DNA from: JBCBGF01 sp039193455
Lineage (GTDB): Bacteria; Pseudomonadota; Alphaproteobacteria; Rhodobacterales; Rhodobacteraceae
DNA length: 64,000 bases
Assembly (NCBI GenBank): GCA_039193455.1
Contig: JBCCWO010000001.1
Location: 496,001 to 560,000 of the forward strand
Direction: 5' to 3'
In this document: positions 1 through 8,144 of the stretch, piece by piece
Layout of the letters: every line of letters starts with the position of its first letter
How positions within the stretch are numbered: position 1 is the stretch's first letter
Position numbers and translations under genes: made by a program
Notes under the pieces: model-generated
The model's input: the letters and a program-made list of their open reading frames with translations, nothing else
Database searches by the model: none
What the model was told of the DNA's origin: nothing

Positions 1-981
1 TCGAACTTCGTCCTGATCCCGGCGATCAGCTATGGCAGCCAACTGGCGCTCGGCGCCTTGGGGGTCACGCTGATCTACGGCATCCTGCGGTTTTCGAATT
101 TCGCCCATGGCGACACGATGGCCTTTGGCGCAATGGCCACGATCCTGTTCACCTGGTGGCTGCAAAGCCTTGGCGTCTCGCTGGGCCCGCTGCCCACAGC
201 ACTTTTGGCCCTGCCTGTTGGGATCGCGGTCACAGCGGCGCTTTTGCTCGGCACGGACCGGCTGGTCTATCAGTTCTACCGACGCCAAAAGGCGGCACCC
301 GTGATCCTGGTCATCGTCTCGATGGGCGTGATGTTTGTCATGAACGGCATCGTTCGTTTCATCATCGGGGTGGACGACCAGCGCTTTGCCGATGGCGAAC
401 GGTTCATCATCTCGGCCCGTGACTTTCGTGAGATGACAGGGCTGGCCGAGGGGCTCGCGCTGCGCAGCTCAACCGTGATCACGGTCGTGACCGCGGTCAT
501 CGTCGTCGCCGCGCTGTTCTGGTTTCTCAACAACACCCGCACCGGCAAATCGATGCGCGCGTTCTCTGACAACGAAGATCTCGCGCTGTTGTCGGGCATC
601 AATCCCGAGCGTGTGGTGGCCATCACCTGGATCATCGTGGCCGCGCTGGCCACGGTGGCAGGCGTCCTCTACGGGCTCGACAAGTCCTTCAAACCATTCA
701 CCTACTTCCAGCTTCTCTTGCCGATCTTCGCCGCGGCGATCGTGGGCGGGCTTGGCAATCCTATCGGCGCCATTGCCGGGGGGTTCGTCATCGCCTTTTC
801 CGAAGTTACGATCACCTATGCGTTCAAGAAGGTGCTGACCTACGTCTTACCCGAAAGCCTCGCCCCCGACGGCCTCGTCCAACTCCTGACAACCGACTAC
901 AAATTTGCGGTTTCCTTCGCGATCCTCGTTGTGGTCCTGCTCTTCCGGCCCACGGGCCTCTTTCAGGGGAAAGCCGTATGA
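1..981 (+). CDS. livH: Branched-chain amino acid-type (HAAT) ABC transporter permease, LivH family, 5'-truncated by the window
   Basis: Inner-membrane permease of a HAAT-family ABC importer; it would pair with the LivM protein encoded next. The frame is open from base 1, so the true start lies outside the window; an apparent start at base 58 is only an internal TTG. The 326 visible residues are strongly hydrophobic with several membrane spans. They include the LivH signature near the N terminus (GILRFSNFAHGDTMAFGA) and the cytoplasmic coupling region with a GGLGNPIGAIAGG segment. The C terminus ends in the usual LFRPTGLFQGK. The stop overlaps the next start (ATGA), implying translational coupling. 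Substrate cannot be told from the permease; amino acids, urea, amides and aromatics are all known for the family. Confidence 0.93.
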   Translation, partial: SNFVLIPAISYGSQLALGALGVTLIYGILRFSNFAHGDTMAFGAMATILFTWWLQSLGVSLGPLPTALLALPVGIAVTAALLLGTDRLVYQFYRRQKAAPVILVIVSMGVMFVMNGIVRFIIGVDDQRFADGERFIISARDFREMTGLAEGLALRSSTVITVVTAVIVVAALFWFLNNTRTGKSMRAFSDNEDLALLSGINPERVVAITWIIVAALATVAGVLYGLDKSFKPFTYFQLLLPIFAAAIVGGLGNPIGAIAGGFVIAFSEVTITYAFKKVLTYVLPESLAPDGLVQLLTTDYKFAVSFAILVVVLLFRPTGLFQGKAV

Positions 982-2282
982 GCATCCCCGTCAAAAACGC
1001 CCTCCTCTTCGTTCTGGTGTTCTGCCTGATTGCGTCGACCGGCTTTACCAGCAGCTGGAACGTCGCCCTTGGGATCTTCAACATGGGGCTGATCAGCGCA
1101 ATCATGGCGCTGGGGGTGAACATGCAATGGGGCTATGCGGGCCTGTTTAACGTCGGCGTCATGGGGTTTGTGGCGCTTGGCGGGTTGGGCGCGGTCATCG
1201 TGTCGATGCCGCCTGTGGGCGACGCCTGGGCAGCGGGCGGGGTTCGGATCATCCTGGGGCTGATCCTCGGCGCCATGTCGATCATCGCCGCGATCCTCTA
1301 TTACAAGCGCATGCCGCCCGGCACACCACGCACGCTGGGGGTGATAGCGATCCTGATCGTCGGGTTCGTCATTTACCGGACGGTCTTTGATCCGGGCAAA
1401 GCCGCGGTCGAGGCGGTCGATCCAGCCTCGACCGGCTATCTTGGCGGTCTCGGGCTGCCGGTTCTCTTGTCGTGGCCTGTGGGCGCTGCGCTGGCCGCGG
1501 GGGCGGCGTGGATCGTTGGCAAAACCGCGCTCGGCCTGCGCTCGGACTACCTCGCCATTGCGACGCTGGGCATCGCAGAGATCATCATCGCGATCCTGAA
1601 GAACGAAGACTGGCTGTCGCGGGGCGTCAAAAACGTGATCGGTATCCCGCGCCCGGTGCCCTATGAGATCGACCTGCAAAACGATCCCGGCTTTGTCGAG
1701 CGCATGACGGCCTGGGGCTACGATCCTGTCATTGCCTCGTCGATCACGGTCAAGCTGGCCTATTCCGGGCTCTTCATCGCAATTCTTGTGGGCCTGCTCT
1801 GGCTCAGCCAGGCCGCGCTGAATTCCCCCTGGGGCCGGATGATGCGTGCAATCCGCGACAACGAAGTGGCCGCTGAGGCCATGGGCAAGGACGTCACAAA
1901 GCGGCATCTGCAGATCTTTATCCTGGGATCCGCCGTCTGCGGCCTGGCCGGTGCCATGATGACCACGCTTGATGGCCAGTTGACACCGGGCACGTACCAG
2001 CCCTTGCGCTTTACGTTCCTTGTCTGGGTGATGGTGATCGTTGGCGGATCAGGCAACAACTTTGGCGCTGTCTTGGGCGGGTTCCTGATCTGGTTCTTGT
2101 GGGTGATGGTCGAACCCTATGGCCTCACGCTGATCGAACTGATCACGGCCAACATGGCGGACGGTTCGGCGTTGAAGGACCACCTGCTCGACAGCGCGGC
2201 GCATATGCGGTTGCTGACGATGGGGATCATCCTGCTGGTTGTGCTGCGGTTCAGCCCGCGCGGCCTGATCCCTGAACGTTAA
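978..2282 (+). CDS. livM: Branched-chain amino acid-type ABC transporter permease, LivM family
   Basis: Second permease of the HAAT transporter. At 434 residues it is about 100 longer than classical LivM; the extra length falls in the first half, around residues 95-170, as additional hydrophobic segments and a short soluble stretch. LivM features are clear: MALGVNMQWGYAGLFNVGVMG near residue 35, the segment LRSDYLAIATLGIAEI, and the coupling helix GRMMRAIRDNEVAAEAMGKD, followed by VIVGGSGNNFGAVLGG. It overlaps livH by four bases. No ATPase gene follows on this strand; the next gene is convergent, so the livG/livF and binding-protein genes are presumably upstream, outside the window. Confidence 0.93.
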   Translation: MSIPVKNALLFVLVFCLIASTGFTSSWNVALGIFNMGLISAIMALGVNMQWGYAGLFNVGVMGFVALGGLGAVIVSMPPVGDAWAAGGVRIILGLILGAMSIIAAILYYKRMPPGTPRTLGVIAILIVGFVIYRTVFDPGKAAVEAVDPASTGYLGGLGLPVLLSWPVGAALAAGAAWIVGKTALGLRSDYLAIATLGIAEIIIAILKNEDWLSRGVKNVIGIPRPVPYEIDLQNDPGFVERMTAWGYDPVIASSITVKLAYSGLFIAILVGLLWLSQAALNSPWGRMMRAIRDNEVAAEAMGKDVTKRHLQIFILGSAVCGLAGAMMTTLDGQLTPGTYQPLRFTFLVWVMVIVGGSGNNFGAVLGGFLIWFLWVMVEPYGLTLIELITANMADGSALKDHLLDSAAHMRLLTMGIILLVVLRFSPRGLIPER

Positions 2283-2734
2283 AGCACGCCTCGCGCGTGC
2301 TGCGCGCGGGCGTAGAGCCAGATCAGCACCGACACCGCCGCACCGGCGCCAACGATCACATCCCCGATCACCCCGGTCAGATCCCGCATGGGCGGGTCAG
2401 ACACGAACATCAGCCACACCGCGCTGTAGACCATCGCCGCAGCAGCAACCGCAAGGACCGCCGCGGCAAGTGACGCCCGCGCCGCCATCATCAGCGCCCC
2501 AAGGATCGCGGCAACCGCACCGACGGCCCAAGGCCCGTCAAAAGCCGCAGGGAGCGTCGTGAAGTAAGCCACCTGTGGCTCGGAGAATAGCGCGATGTAG
2601 GGCGGATAGGCGAACTGGGTCATTAGGTAATCGGCCGCCGTGCCCGCCCCCCATCCCAGGGCGAAGATTGTCATCGGCCAGTAATGCCAAGGCGTGGACA
2701 TCGGGCTTGTCCAAATACGAAATGAATACGCCAT
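2279..2734 (-). CDS. Hypothetical four-helix membrane protein
   Basis: A 151-residue protein with about four hydrophobic segments (roughly residues 20-40, 65-85, 87-110 and 125-145) and no recognisable catalytic motif. I chose the ATG at 2734 because a short AGG lies five bases upstream; a second ATG at 2701 (MSTPWHYW) would start just before the first helix and is also plausible. The gene is convergent with livM and their ends overlap by four bases. I do not recognise the family; function unknown. Confidence 0.6.
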   Translation of the reverse strand: MAYSFRIWTSPMSTPWHYWPMTIFALGWGAGTAADYLMTQFAYPPYIALFSEPQVAYFTTLPAAFDGPWAVGAVAAILGALMMAARASLAAAVLAVAAAAMVYSAVWLMFVSDPPMRDLTGVIGDVIVGAGAAVSVLIWLYARAQHARGVL

Positions 2735-2778
2735 CAACCTGCCCGGTTGCGCGTCAGAGGTCGAGTCCGATTGAGGCG

Positions 2779-3987
2779 TCAGTCGTAAAACGACCCGCCG
2801 CGCGGCCGCTTCAGGCCCGGAAAGAGCTCTAGCAGCTCGGTCCGTTGCGCGTTGCCATTGGGCTGCCCCGGCTGAAAGCTCTCTGCCCAGACACCGTTGA
2901 TGCGGACGGTCTGCTGACGGTCGAACATCAGGCGCACATAGGTCACCCCCAGCGCGTCCACTTCGTAGATCCCACGGTGGTTCACCAGATGCTTGGCCGC
3001 AATCAGCGCCTCTGGCGCGTTGACGTCCAGGCGCGAGCGATCACCGCGCACCCAGAGCCTGTGGTTGGGGCTGACCTGCATATCGCGCGTCGGAAGATCA
3101 TCGCCCAACGCCCCGCGCCGGATCAGGATCGGGCGCAGATGCGGGCTGGTGCGCAAGGTGTCCCAATCGAGCGTGGAGTGGCCGACCCATCGCAGCGGCT
3201 GCAAACCCTGATCGCGGGTCAGAACCATATCGCCCGTGCGCAGCAGTTCGACCCGGCGCTGGCTGTCAAGCAGGCTGACATAGGTGCCAAAGGCAAAGGA
3301 CGGGACGACACGGGCAAAATCACCTACCGCCACGCGGTCCGTGCCGGCGCCATCGGCTTTTGGGAAATCGACATAGCCCGGGCTGCCGTCATCGCCGGGG
3401 AACTGAACCTGAAAGGCCCCCTGCCCGCTGAGATCAAGCACATCCCGCGTCGTCATCTTGCGGCGGCCTTCGGGCGCATCCCACAAGGTCACGCGGTGCA
3501 CCATGCCATGGAAGAACGGCGCCTCGCCGGCCGCCGTTGCCCCCACCACAAGCGGAAAGTGCCCGCCGTGACCAAGCGATACCGCGCCGGGCAGCGCCAG
3601 ATCGGCAATCGGACCGCATCCATCTGCCCGCTGTGCTTTCAGGCGATTGGGTTGGCCCACCGCCCCCCAGGACAGCGAGATGTCGAGCGCCTCACCCGGA
3701 CAAGCCAGGCCATCGGGCGATGTCACCTGGTCCATCTCGGCCCCGGCGCGGGCAAAGCGCAAGGTAACGGCACCCGCCTCGGACAGGCCCAGACGGAACG
3801 CGCCGGGCTCCGACCCCTTCGGCCCGCGAGCGGCCAATGTCATCTCGGCCAACCGATTTGGTGTCACGCTGATGACCAAACGGCCCGCATCGCGTTTCAT
3901 CACGCCACTGCTGGCAATCTCGGCGTAATCCGAGAAACCGTTGAAGACGGTGTCGTCCCCAAATTCCCACTGAGCGACTTTCCCCAT
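2779..3987 (-). CDS. Hint-domain protein with an N-terminal LamG-like region
   Basis: A 402-residue protein. Residues 1-220 look like a concanavalin/LamG-type beta-sandwich. Residues 230-375 are a Hint (hedgehog/intein) domain of the type common in Rhodobacteraceae: TGDMVLTRDQGLQPLRWVGH (about 251-270) and QVSPNHRLWV with the block-B histidine (about 304-313). In this family the Hint domain normally opens with Cys-Phe-x-Pro-Gly-Thr; here the aligned positions read Ser230-Phe-Ala-Phe-Gly-Thr, so the catalytic cysteine is replaced by serine. Start chosen at the ATG at 3987; an upstream extension to 4035 has no family-like sequence. No signal peptide is visible. Cellular role of these proteins is unknown. 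Confidence 0.82.
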   Translation of the reverse strand: MGKVAQWEFGDDTVFNGFSDYAEIASSGVMKRDAGRLVISVTPNRLAEMTLAARGPKGSEPGAFRLGLSEAGAVTLRFARAGAEMDQVTSPDGLACPGEALDISLSWGAVGQPNRLKAQRADGCGPIADLALPGAVSLGHGGHFPLVVGATAAGEAPFFHGMVHRVTLWDAPEGRRKMTTRDVLDLSGQGAFQVQFPGDDGSPGYVDFPKADGAGTDRVAVGDFARVVPSFAFGTYVSLLDSQRRVELLRTGDMVLTRDQGLQPLRWVGHSTLDWDTLRTSPHLRPILIRRGALGDDLPTRDMQVSPNHRLWVRGDRSRLDVNAPEALIAAKHLVNHRGIYEVDALGVTYVRLMFDRQQTVRINGVWAESFQPGQPNGNAQRTELLELFPGLKRPRGGSFYD

Positions 3988-4533
3988 CGCACACCTCACA
4001 CACGCTGGCGGGCGCCCCGTGCTGCGGCGCCTCACTGATTATCCTTGCGCGGGATGTCGGGCCCCCACCCGGCGCCGCATCGGGCCTCACATTCGGCCCG
4101 ACGCGGCGCGACGGAAGCAAATGGTCCCAGAGCCATCGCATTCCGTCTTGCGATTGCCGCACCCTTCCCCAAGGCCGCGACAATGCCCCCACTCCGGAAA
4201 ATCTATGCGGGCTGGCGGCTGGCCGGAAGAGAAACAGGCGAAATGATGGCGAGAGCGGGGCAATGACAGGCCGAATGCTGCGGTCTTTTTGGGCCCCTGG
4301 CGGGCGTCTCAGGCCCTGACTGATCCCCAGAAGCAAACAGTCCCGGCCACGGACGACAATTCTTAGGCGTTTCCGGTGCGATCGTTGCCAATGGGGCGAC
4401 AATCCGTAGATAGATCGACCGCCCTTGTGGTGCTGACTCATTGTTCCGAGCGAAGACGCAATCGCAAGTGCCCCGCTCAATTACCGGGGAGCCCATAACA
4501 GTGATACGAATCGGGCCCTTTTTGGCGGATCCG
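3988..4533. other. Intergenic region without a convincing gene
   Basis: About 546 bases between the 3' end of modC and the start of the Hint-domain gene, both on the minus strand. Open frames here are short, mutually inconsistent and resemble no protein I know. It must hold the promoter of the Hint gene and the end of the mod transcript. A palindrome GCGGATCCGC lies at the modC stop codon, but no hairpin followed by a T run is visible in the minus-strand direction, so no intrinsic terminator is claimed. Confidence 0.5.
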
Positions 4534-5538
4534 CTACCGCAAAACCGCCTGCAAAACTGTGAGCCACAGCTCTTCGCCCTCGCTTGGCCGGCGGCGGTCC
4601 AGCGGGCTGCCGGGATCGACCGGCAAGGCCAGATCCTGGCCGTTCACGCGCAAGCGGATCAATGTCCCCCCTGCCTGCGCTCCGAGGGACGTCACGTGTG
4701 CCTGCAGGACAGCCAAAGCAGCACTGTCGCCCGGATGCTGACGCGACAAGAGGACCCCATCATTGGGCAGGGAGATCTGGCGTGCGTCCCCAGGCGTACC
4801 GAAGCCCGCCAAGGCAAACTCGGCCCCGCCGAGCGACAGGAGCACCCGCCCCCCCGACAAATCCTGAACCACAGTCACCGCGAGCCGCGGTGGCACGGGC
4901 CCCCAGCCGGTGATCTGACCGCCAGCCACCAGCAGGACACGATCAGCCAGGTGTGTGACCTCGGCCTGTGCATGGGTCACGTAGAGCACTGGAATGCCCA
5001 GGCCCACGACGGCGCGGGCGATATAGGGCATGAGCCGCGCTTTCGCGCCATCGTCGAGTCCCGAGAGGGGTTCGTCCATAAACAGGATGTCCGGGCCAGA
5101 GGCCATTGCCCGCGCCAGCGCCACGCGCCGCGCCTCTCCGCCCGACAGGGTCGCTGGGCGTCGCGCCAGCAGATGTCCAACGCCCAAGGCATCGATGATC
5201 CCTTGCACGGCCGGGGCGGGCACGCGGCGGCGTTTCGCGCCGTAGCGGATGTTGTCGGCCACGCTCAGATGCTCGAACAGGCGCCCGTCCTGAAAGACAA
5301 GCCCAATGCGTCTGTCGCGGGGTTCAAGTGCGGCGCCGCCGCCCATCCACCGCTGATCCCCAAGGCGTGCTGTCCCCTGCGCATCGGGTTCAAGACCCGC
5401 CAATGCCCGCAAGAGCGTGGTCTTGCCACTGCCGCTTGGCCCCATGATCGCGGTAATCCCGCGCGCGGGGATCTTGGCGGCCATCTCAAACGCAAAGCCC
5501 GGATGCGCAAGCCGCAGGTCGAAGGAAAGATCAGCCAA
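4534..5538 (-). CDS. modC: Molybdate ABC transporter ATP-binding protein ModC
   Basis: ATPase subunit of the molybdate importer. The 334-residue protein has Walker A GPSGSGKTTLL near residue 34, the Q-loop segment GLVFQDGRLFEHLSV, the ABC signature LSGGEARRVALARA, and Walker B DILFMDEPLSGLD. Residues beyond about 260 form the molybdate-binding Mop/TOBE domain typical of ModC (VTSLGAQAGGTLIRLRV). It is the last gene of a modABC operon, overlapping modB by eight bases. The Mop domain distinguishes it from sulfate or iron ATPases. Confidence 0.95.
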   Translation of the reverse strand: MADLSFDLRLAHPGFAFEMAAKIPARGITAIMGPSGSGKTTLLRALAGLEPDAQGTARLGDQRWMGGGAALEPRDRRIGLVFQDGRLFEHLSVADNIRYGAKRRRVPAPAVQGIIDALGVGHLLARRPATLSGGEARRVALARAMASGPDILFMDEPLSGLDDGAKARLMPYIARAVVGLGIPVLYVTHAQAEVTHLADRVLLVAGGQITGWGPVPPRLAVTVVQDLSGGRVLLSLGGAEFALAGFGTPGDARQISLPNDGVLLSRQHPGDSAALAVLQAHVTSLGAQAGGTLIRLRVNGQDLALPVDPGSPLDRRRPSEGEELWLTVLQAVLR

Positions 5539-6202
5539 GGGTTCGCGCGCCCCGCCCGTTCAGGACATAGACCGTCAACAGCACCATGAACGAGAACACC
5601 AAAAGCCCGGCGGACAGGATGTGCGCATTGCGATAGTCCAGCGTCTCGACGGCAGTGAATATCTCGATCGCGATCACCCGCGTCTCACCCGGGATGTTGC
5701 CACCCACCATCAGGACAACCCCGAACTCGCCCATCGTGTGGGCAAAGCTCAGCACGGCGGCTGTCAGCACACCCCGCCGCGCAAGGGGCAAGGCAATGGT
5801 CCGAAAGGCGTCGCGGCGGGTCGCGCCCAGCGTTTCAGCGACGGCGATGGTGTTTCGGCCGACCGCGACAAAGGCGGTCTGGATCGGTTGCACGGCAAAG
5901 GGCAAGGAATAGAGGCACGAGGCAATCACAAGCCCCGTAAAGGAAAAGGTCAGGGTCTGGCCGGTGAGCGTCACCCACAGCGCCCCAAGCGGGGCATTCG
6001 GGTTGAAGAGCACCAAGAGATAGAATCCCAGAACCGTTGGCGGCAGTACCAGAGGCAACGTTGTGATCGCCTCGACGATCGGACGCAGGCGGGACCGCGT
6101 TGTGGCCAGCCACCATGCCAGCGGAATGCCCAGTGCGATCAGGATCACTGTCGTCAGGGTCGCGAGCTGCAGGGTCAGAATGACCGCCGGCCACAGCGTC
6201 AT
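5531..6202 (-). CDS. modB: Molybdate ABC transporter permease ModB
   Basis: Inner-membrane permease of the molybdate importer, 223 residues, the usual ModB length. The BPD-type permease coupling motif is visible as AVAETLGATRRDAFRTIALPLARRG near residue 125, with the ModB-typical LPLVLPPTVLGFYLL earlier. About five membrane helices. The start overlaps the modA stop by four bases and its 3' end overlaps modC, so the three genes are translationally coupled. Confidence 0.95.
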   Translation of the reverse strand: MTLWPAVILTLQLATLTTVILIALGIPLAWWLATTRSRLRPIVEAITTLPLVLPPTVLGFYLLVLFNPNAPLGALWVTLTGQTLTFSFTGLVIASCLYSLPFAVQPIQTAFVAVGRNTIAVAETLGATRRDAFRTIALPLARRGVLTAAVLSFAHTMGEFGVVLMVGGNIPGETRVIAIEIFTAVETLDYRNAHILSAGLLVFSFMVLLTVYVLNGRGARTLG

Positions 6203-6930
6203 TCCGGCACACTGTATCCCGAAGCTTCGATGATGGTGCGCGCTTGATCGCTGCCCAGCCAGTCAAAAAACGCATGCGCCGCCGGGTTGTCGTCCCCCTG
6301 GGCCAGCAACACCGCGTCCTGACGCACCGGCGCATGCAACCCCGTCATCTCGAACGCCGTCAGCCCCGGTTCCAGCATCGCCAGTTGCGAGGCCGCCAGA
6401 AACGCCAGATCGGCATTGCCGGTCGCCAGAAACGTCGCCGCCTGTCCGACGCTGTCGCCCAGCACCGGGTCAAAGTCCTTACCCATAACACCAAGCGCCG
6501 CCAGCGCCTCAAACGCCGCGGCCCCGTATGGCGCCACATCGGGGTTTGCCAGCGCCACACGATTGCCGCGCACAAGCTCGGCCGGGCGCGCCGCGCCACC
6601 GTCGCGCGCAACAAGCACCAGATGGCCCACGGCGTAGGTGCGCTGCGCCACAGCGGCGCCGCCGACCTTCAGCGCTTCGGGCCGGGCCGCATCAGCTGCC
6701 AGGAACAGATCGAAGGGTGCCCCATTGATGATCTGCGCATAGAGGCGGCCTGTGGAGCCGTGGGCGAGTACCAGATCGAAACCTGTTTCGGCCTCGAAAG
6801 CCGTCTCCAAAGCGCGTGCCGTCGTCAGGAAGTTGGCGGCAACCGCCGCCATGGCCCGTTCTGCCGCAGCCTGACCGGCGAAGCCAAGGGCCAGCGCAAC
6901 ACCCGCGAGATATGTCCAAATTGGCCGCAT
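6199..6930 (-). CDS. modA: Molybdate ABC transporter substrate-binding protein ModA
   Basis: Periplasmic molybdate-binding protein of 243 residues with a cleavable signal peptide (MRPIWTYLAGVALALGFAGQAAA). Family features include the oxyanion-contacting segments FDLVLAHGSTGRLYAQI and GAPFDLFLAADAARPEAL, and the hinge-region GNRVALANPDVAPYGAAA. I chose the ATG at 6930, directly before the signal peptide, over a longer frame opening at 7041 that overlaps the preceding gene. First gene of modABC; only 43 bases separate it from the upstream CIA30-like gene, so they may share a transcript. Confidence 0.95.
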   Translation of the reverse strand: MRPIWTYLAGVALALGFAGQAAAERAMAAVAANFLTTARALETAFEAETGFDLVLAHGSTGRLYAQIINGAPFDLFLAADAARPEALKVGGAAVAQRTYAVGHLVLVARDGGAARPAELVRGNRVALANPDVAPYGAAAFEALAALGVMGKDFDPVLGDSVGQAATFLATGNADLAFLAASQLAMLEPGLTAFEMTGLHAPVRQDAVLLAQGDDNPAAHAFFDWLGSDQARTIIEASGYSVPE

Positions 6931-6973
6931 AGCGTAGGCATTTAGCCGTCGCGCCCTGCGCAATGCAAGGCAC

Positions 6974-7453
6974 TCACACGGCATCAATCGCCGCAAGCCA
7001 AAGATCTGCGCGATGCGCCCGCCCGATTGCCGCAAGACCAATCACCTGGACGTCCGGCGCAGCAAAGGTCGCTGGCATTTCCGGACGACTTGGCCGGAAG
7101 TCCATCAACGGCAAGGTTACCTCCCGCCAGTCCGACCCCGTATCGAACGGTGCACGATAGTAATGCCAGGGCCGCTGACGTGCCGGAGTGCGCAGATGCA
7201 CAAAGTAGCGCTCGCCATTCCCGCGCACCGTTAGCCGAAGCGCCGATGTGTTTGATGGCAAAGCCACTTCCAGCGTCCGGCGCATCTGGATAAAGCCGCC
7301 GTTATTTTCGGTTCTGACCACGCCGGTCAGCCGAAGCGTCAGCGATCCTTCTGCGTCTACAGCGCTCAGATCCCCCTCAGAGATGCCCCCCATCACGCCA
7401 TCCGAGACAAACATCCAGGCCGCGGGGTCAAACAGGTCAATAGGATCGGCCAT
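6974..7453 (-). CDS. CIA30 / NDUFAF1-like protein
   Basis: A 159-residue protein of the complex I intermediate-associated protein 30 (CIA30) family. The hallmark segment is AAWMFVSDGVMGGISEGDL near the N terminus, followed by a jelly-roll-like beta-rich domain with GGFIQMRRTL and RPWHYYRAPF. Human NDUFAF1 assists assembly of respiratory complex I; the role of short bacterial members is not established. Start chosen at the ATG at 7453 (MADPIDLFDP); the frame extends to 7498 without family sequence. It is 43 bases upstream of modA and divergent from the yceI-like gene, so the promoter should lie in 7454-7539. Confidence 0.83.
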   Translation of the reverse strand: MADPIDLFDPAAWMFVSDGVMGGISEGDLSAVDAEGSLTLRLTGVVRTENNGGFIQMRRTLEVALPSNTSALRLTVRGNGERYFVHLRTPARQRPWHYYRAPFDTGSDWREVTLPLMDFRPSRPEMPATFAAPDVQVIGLAAIGRAHRADLWLAAIDAV

Positions 7454-7539
7454 CGGCACCTTTGGGTGGTTCGTTTCGCTCGCGCAGGGCTCACACATAA
7501 ATGATCCCCGCTGCGCACCCTGCGTACTACCTTTCGTGC

Positions 7540-8112
7540 ATGATCAAAATCATTGCCACCGTCTTTGCACTTGCGCTGTCCACCGGACCGCTATGGGCAG
7601 CGCCACAGGACTATGCGCTTGACCCCGATCAGTCACAGGTGCGCTATGAAGTGAATTTCGGATCGGATGTCATTCATGGGACCATGCCGGTCTCCTCCGC
7701 CGATGTGCAGATCGATTTTGCACGCGTGAGCAACAGCCGGGTGGACGTCACGCTCAGTCCCGGCGCCGCAACGGCGAACTTCCCCCTTGCGGCGCAGGCC
7801 CTGCGCGGCCCGCGCGTCCTGGCAGCAGACGCTTATCCGGCGGTGTCCTTTGTCTCATCCAAGGTCCAATCCGCCGGGACCGGCGCAGTAATCGAAGGTG
7901 ATATTACAATCCGGGACGTCACCCGCCCGATCGCACTTGATGCCGCGTTCTTCAGGCCCCAGGGCACGACGGCGGGCGACCGGTCAGAGCTGTGGATTCG
8001 CCTCACCGGCGCGATCAGCCGGGCGGCGTTTGGCGCTGGCGGTTTTGGCGATCTTGTCGACGATGAAGTCCGCCTCAACATCCTTGCCAAGATAGACAGG
8101 GTTGAGGGCTGA
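7540..8112 (+). CDS. YceI family periplasmic protein
   Basis: A 190-residue secreted protein with a signal peptide (MIKIIATVFALALSTGPLWA) and a YceI lipocalin-like beta-barrel: YALDPDQSQVRYEVNFG at the mature N terminus, then VSFVSSKVQ, DITIRDVTRPIALDA and a final DEVRLNILAKIDR. Family members bind polyisoprenoid or other amphiphilic lipids in the periplasm. The ATG at 7540 is preferred to 7501 because it starts directly at the signal peptide. Divergent from the CIA30-like gene. Confidence 0.9.
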   Translation: MIKIIATVFALALSTGPLWAAPQDYALDPDQSQVRYEVNFGSDVIHGTMPVSSADVQIDFARVSNSRVDVTLSPGAATANFPLAAQALRGPRVLAADAYPAVSFVSSKVQSAGTGAVIEGDITIRDVTRPIALDAAFFRPQGTTAGDRSELWIRLTGAISRAAFGAGGFGDLVDDEVRLNILAKIDRVEG

Positions 8113-8144
8113 AACCTCGCTTGCATCCTTGAGCGGTGCGTGTG

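Noticed and set aside
1..2282. Urea (UrtBC) transporter permeases rather than LivHM
   Set aside because: No urea-transport or urease genes are nearby and the sequence alone does not separate the subfamilies; kept as HAAT type of unknown substrate.
4525..4536. Palindrome at the modC stop as an intrinsic terminator
   Set aside because: The stem is short and no U tract follows in the minus-strand transcript.
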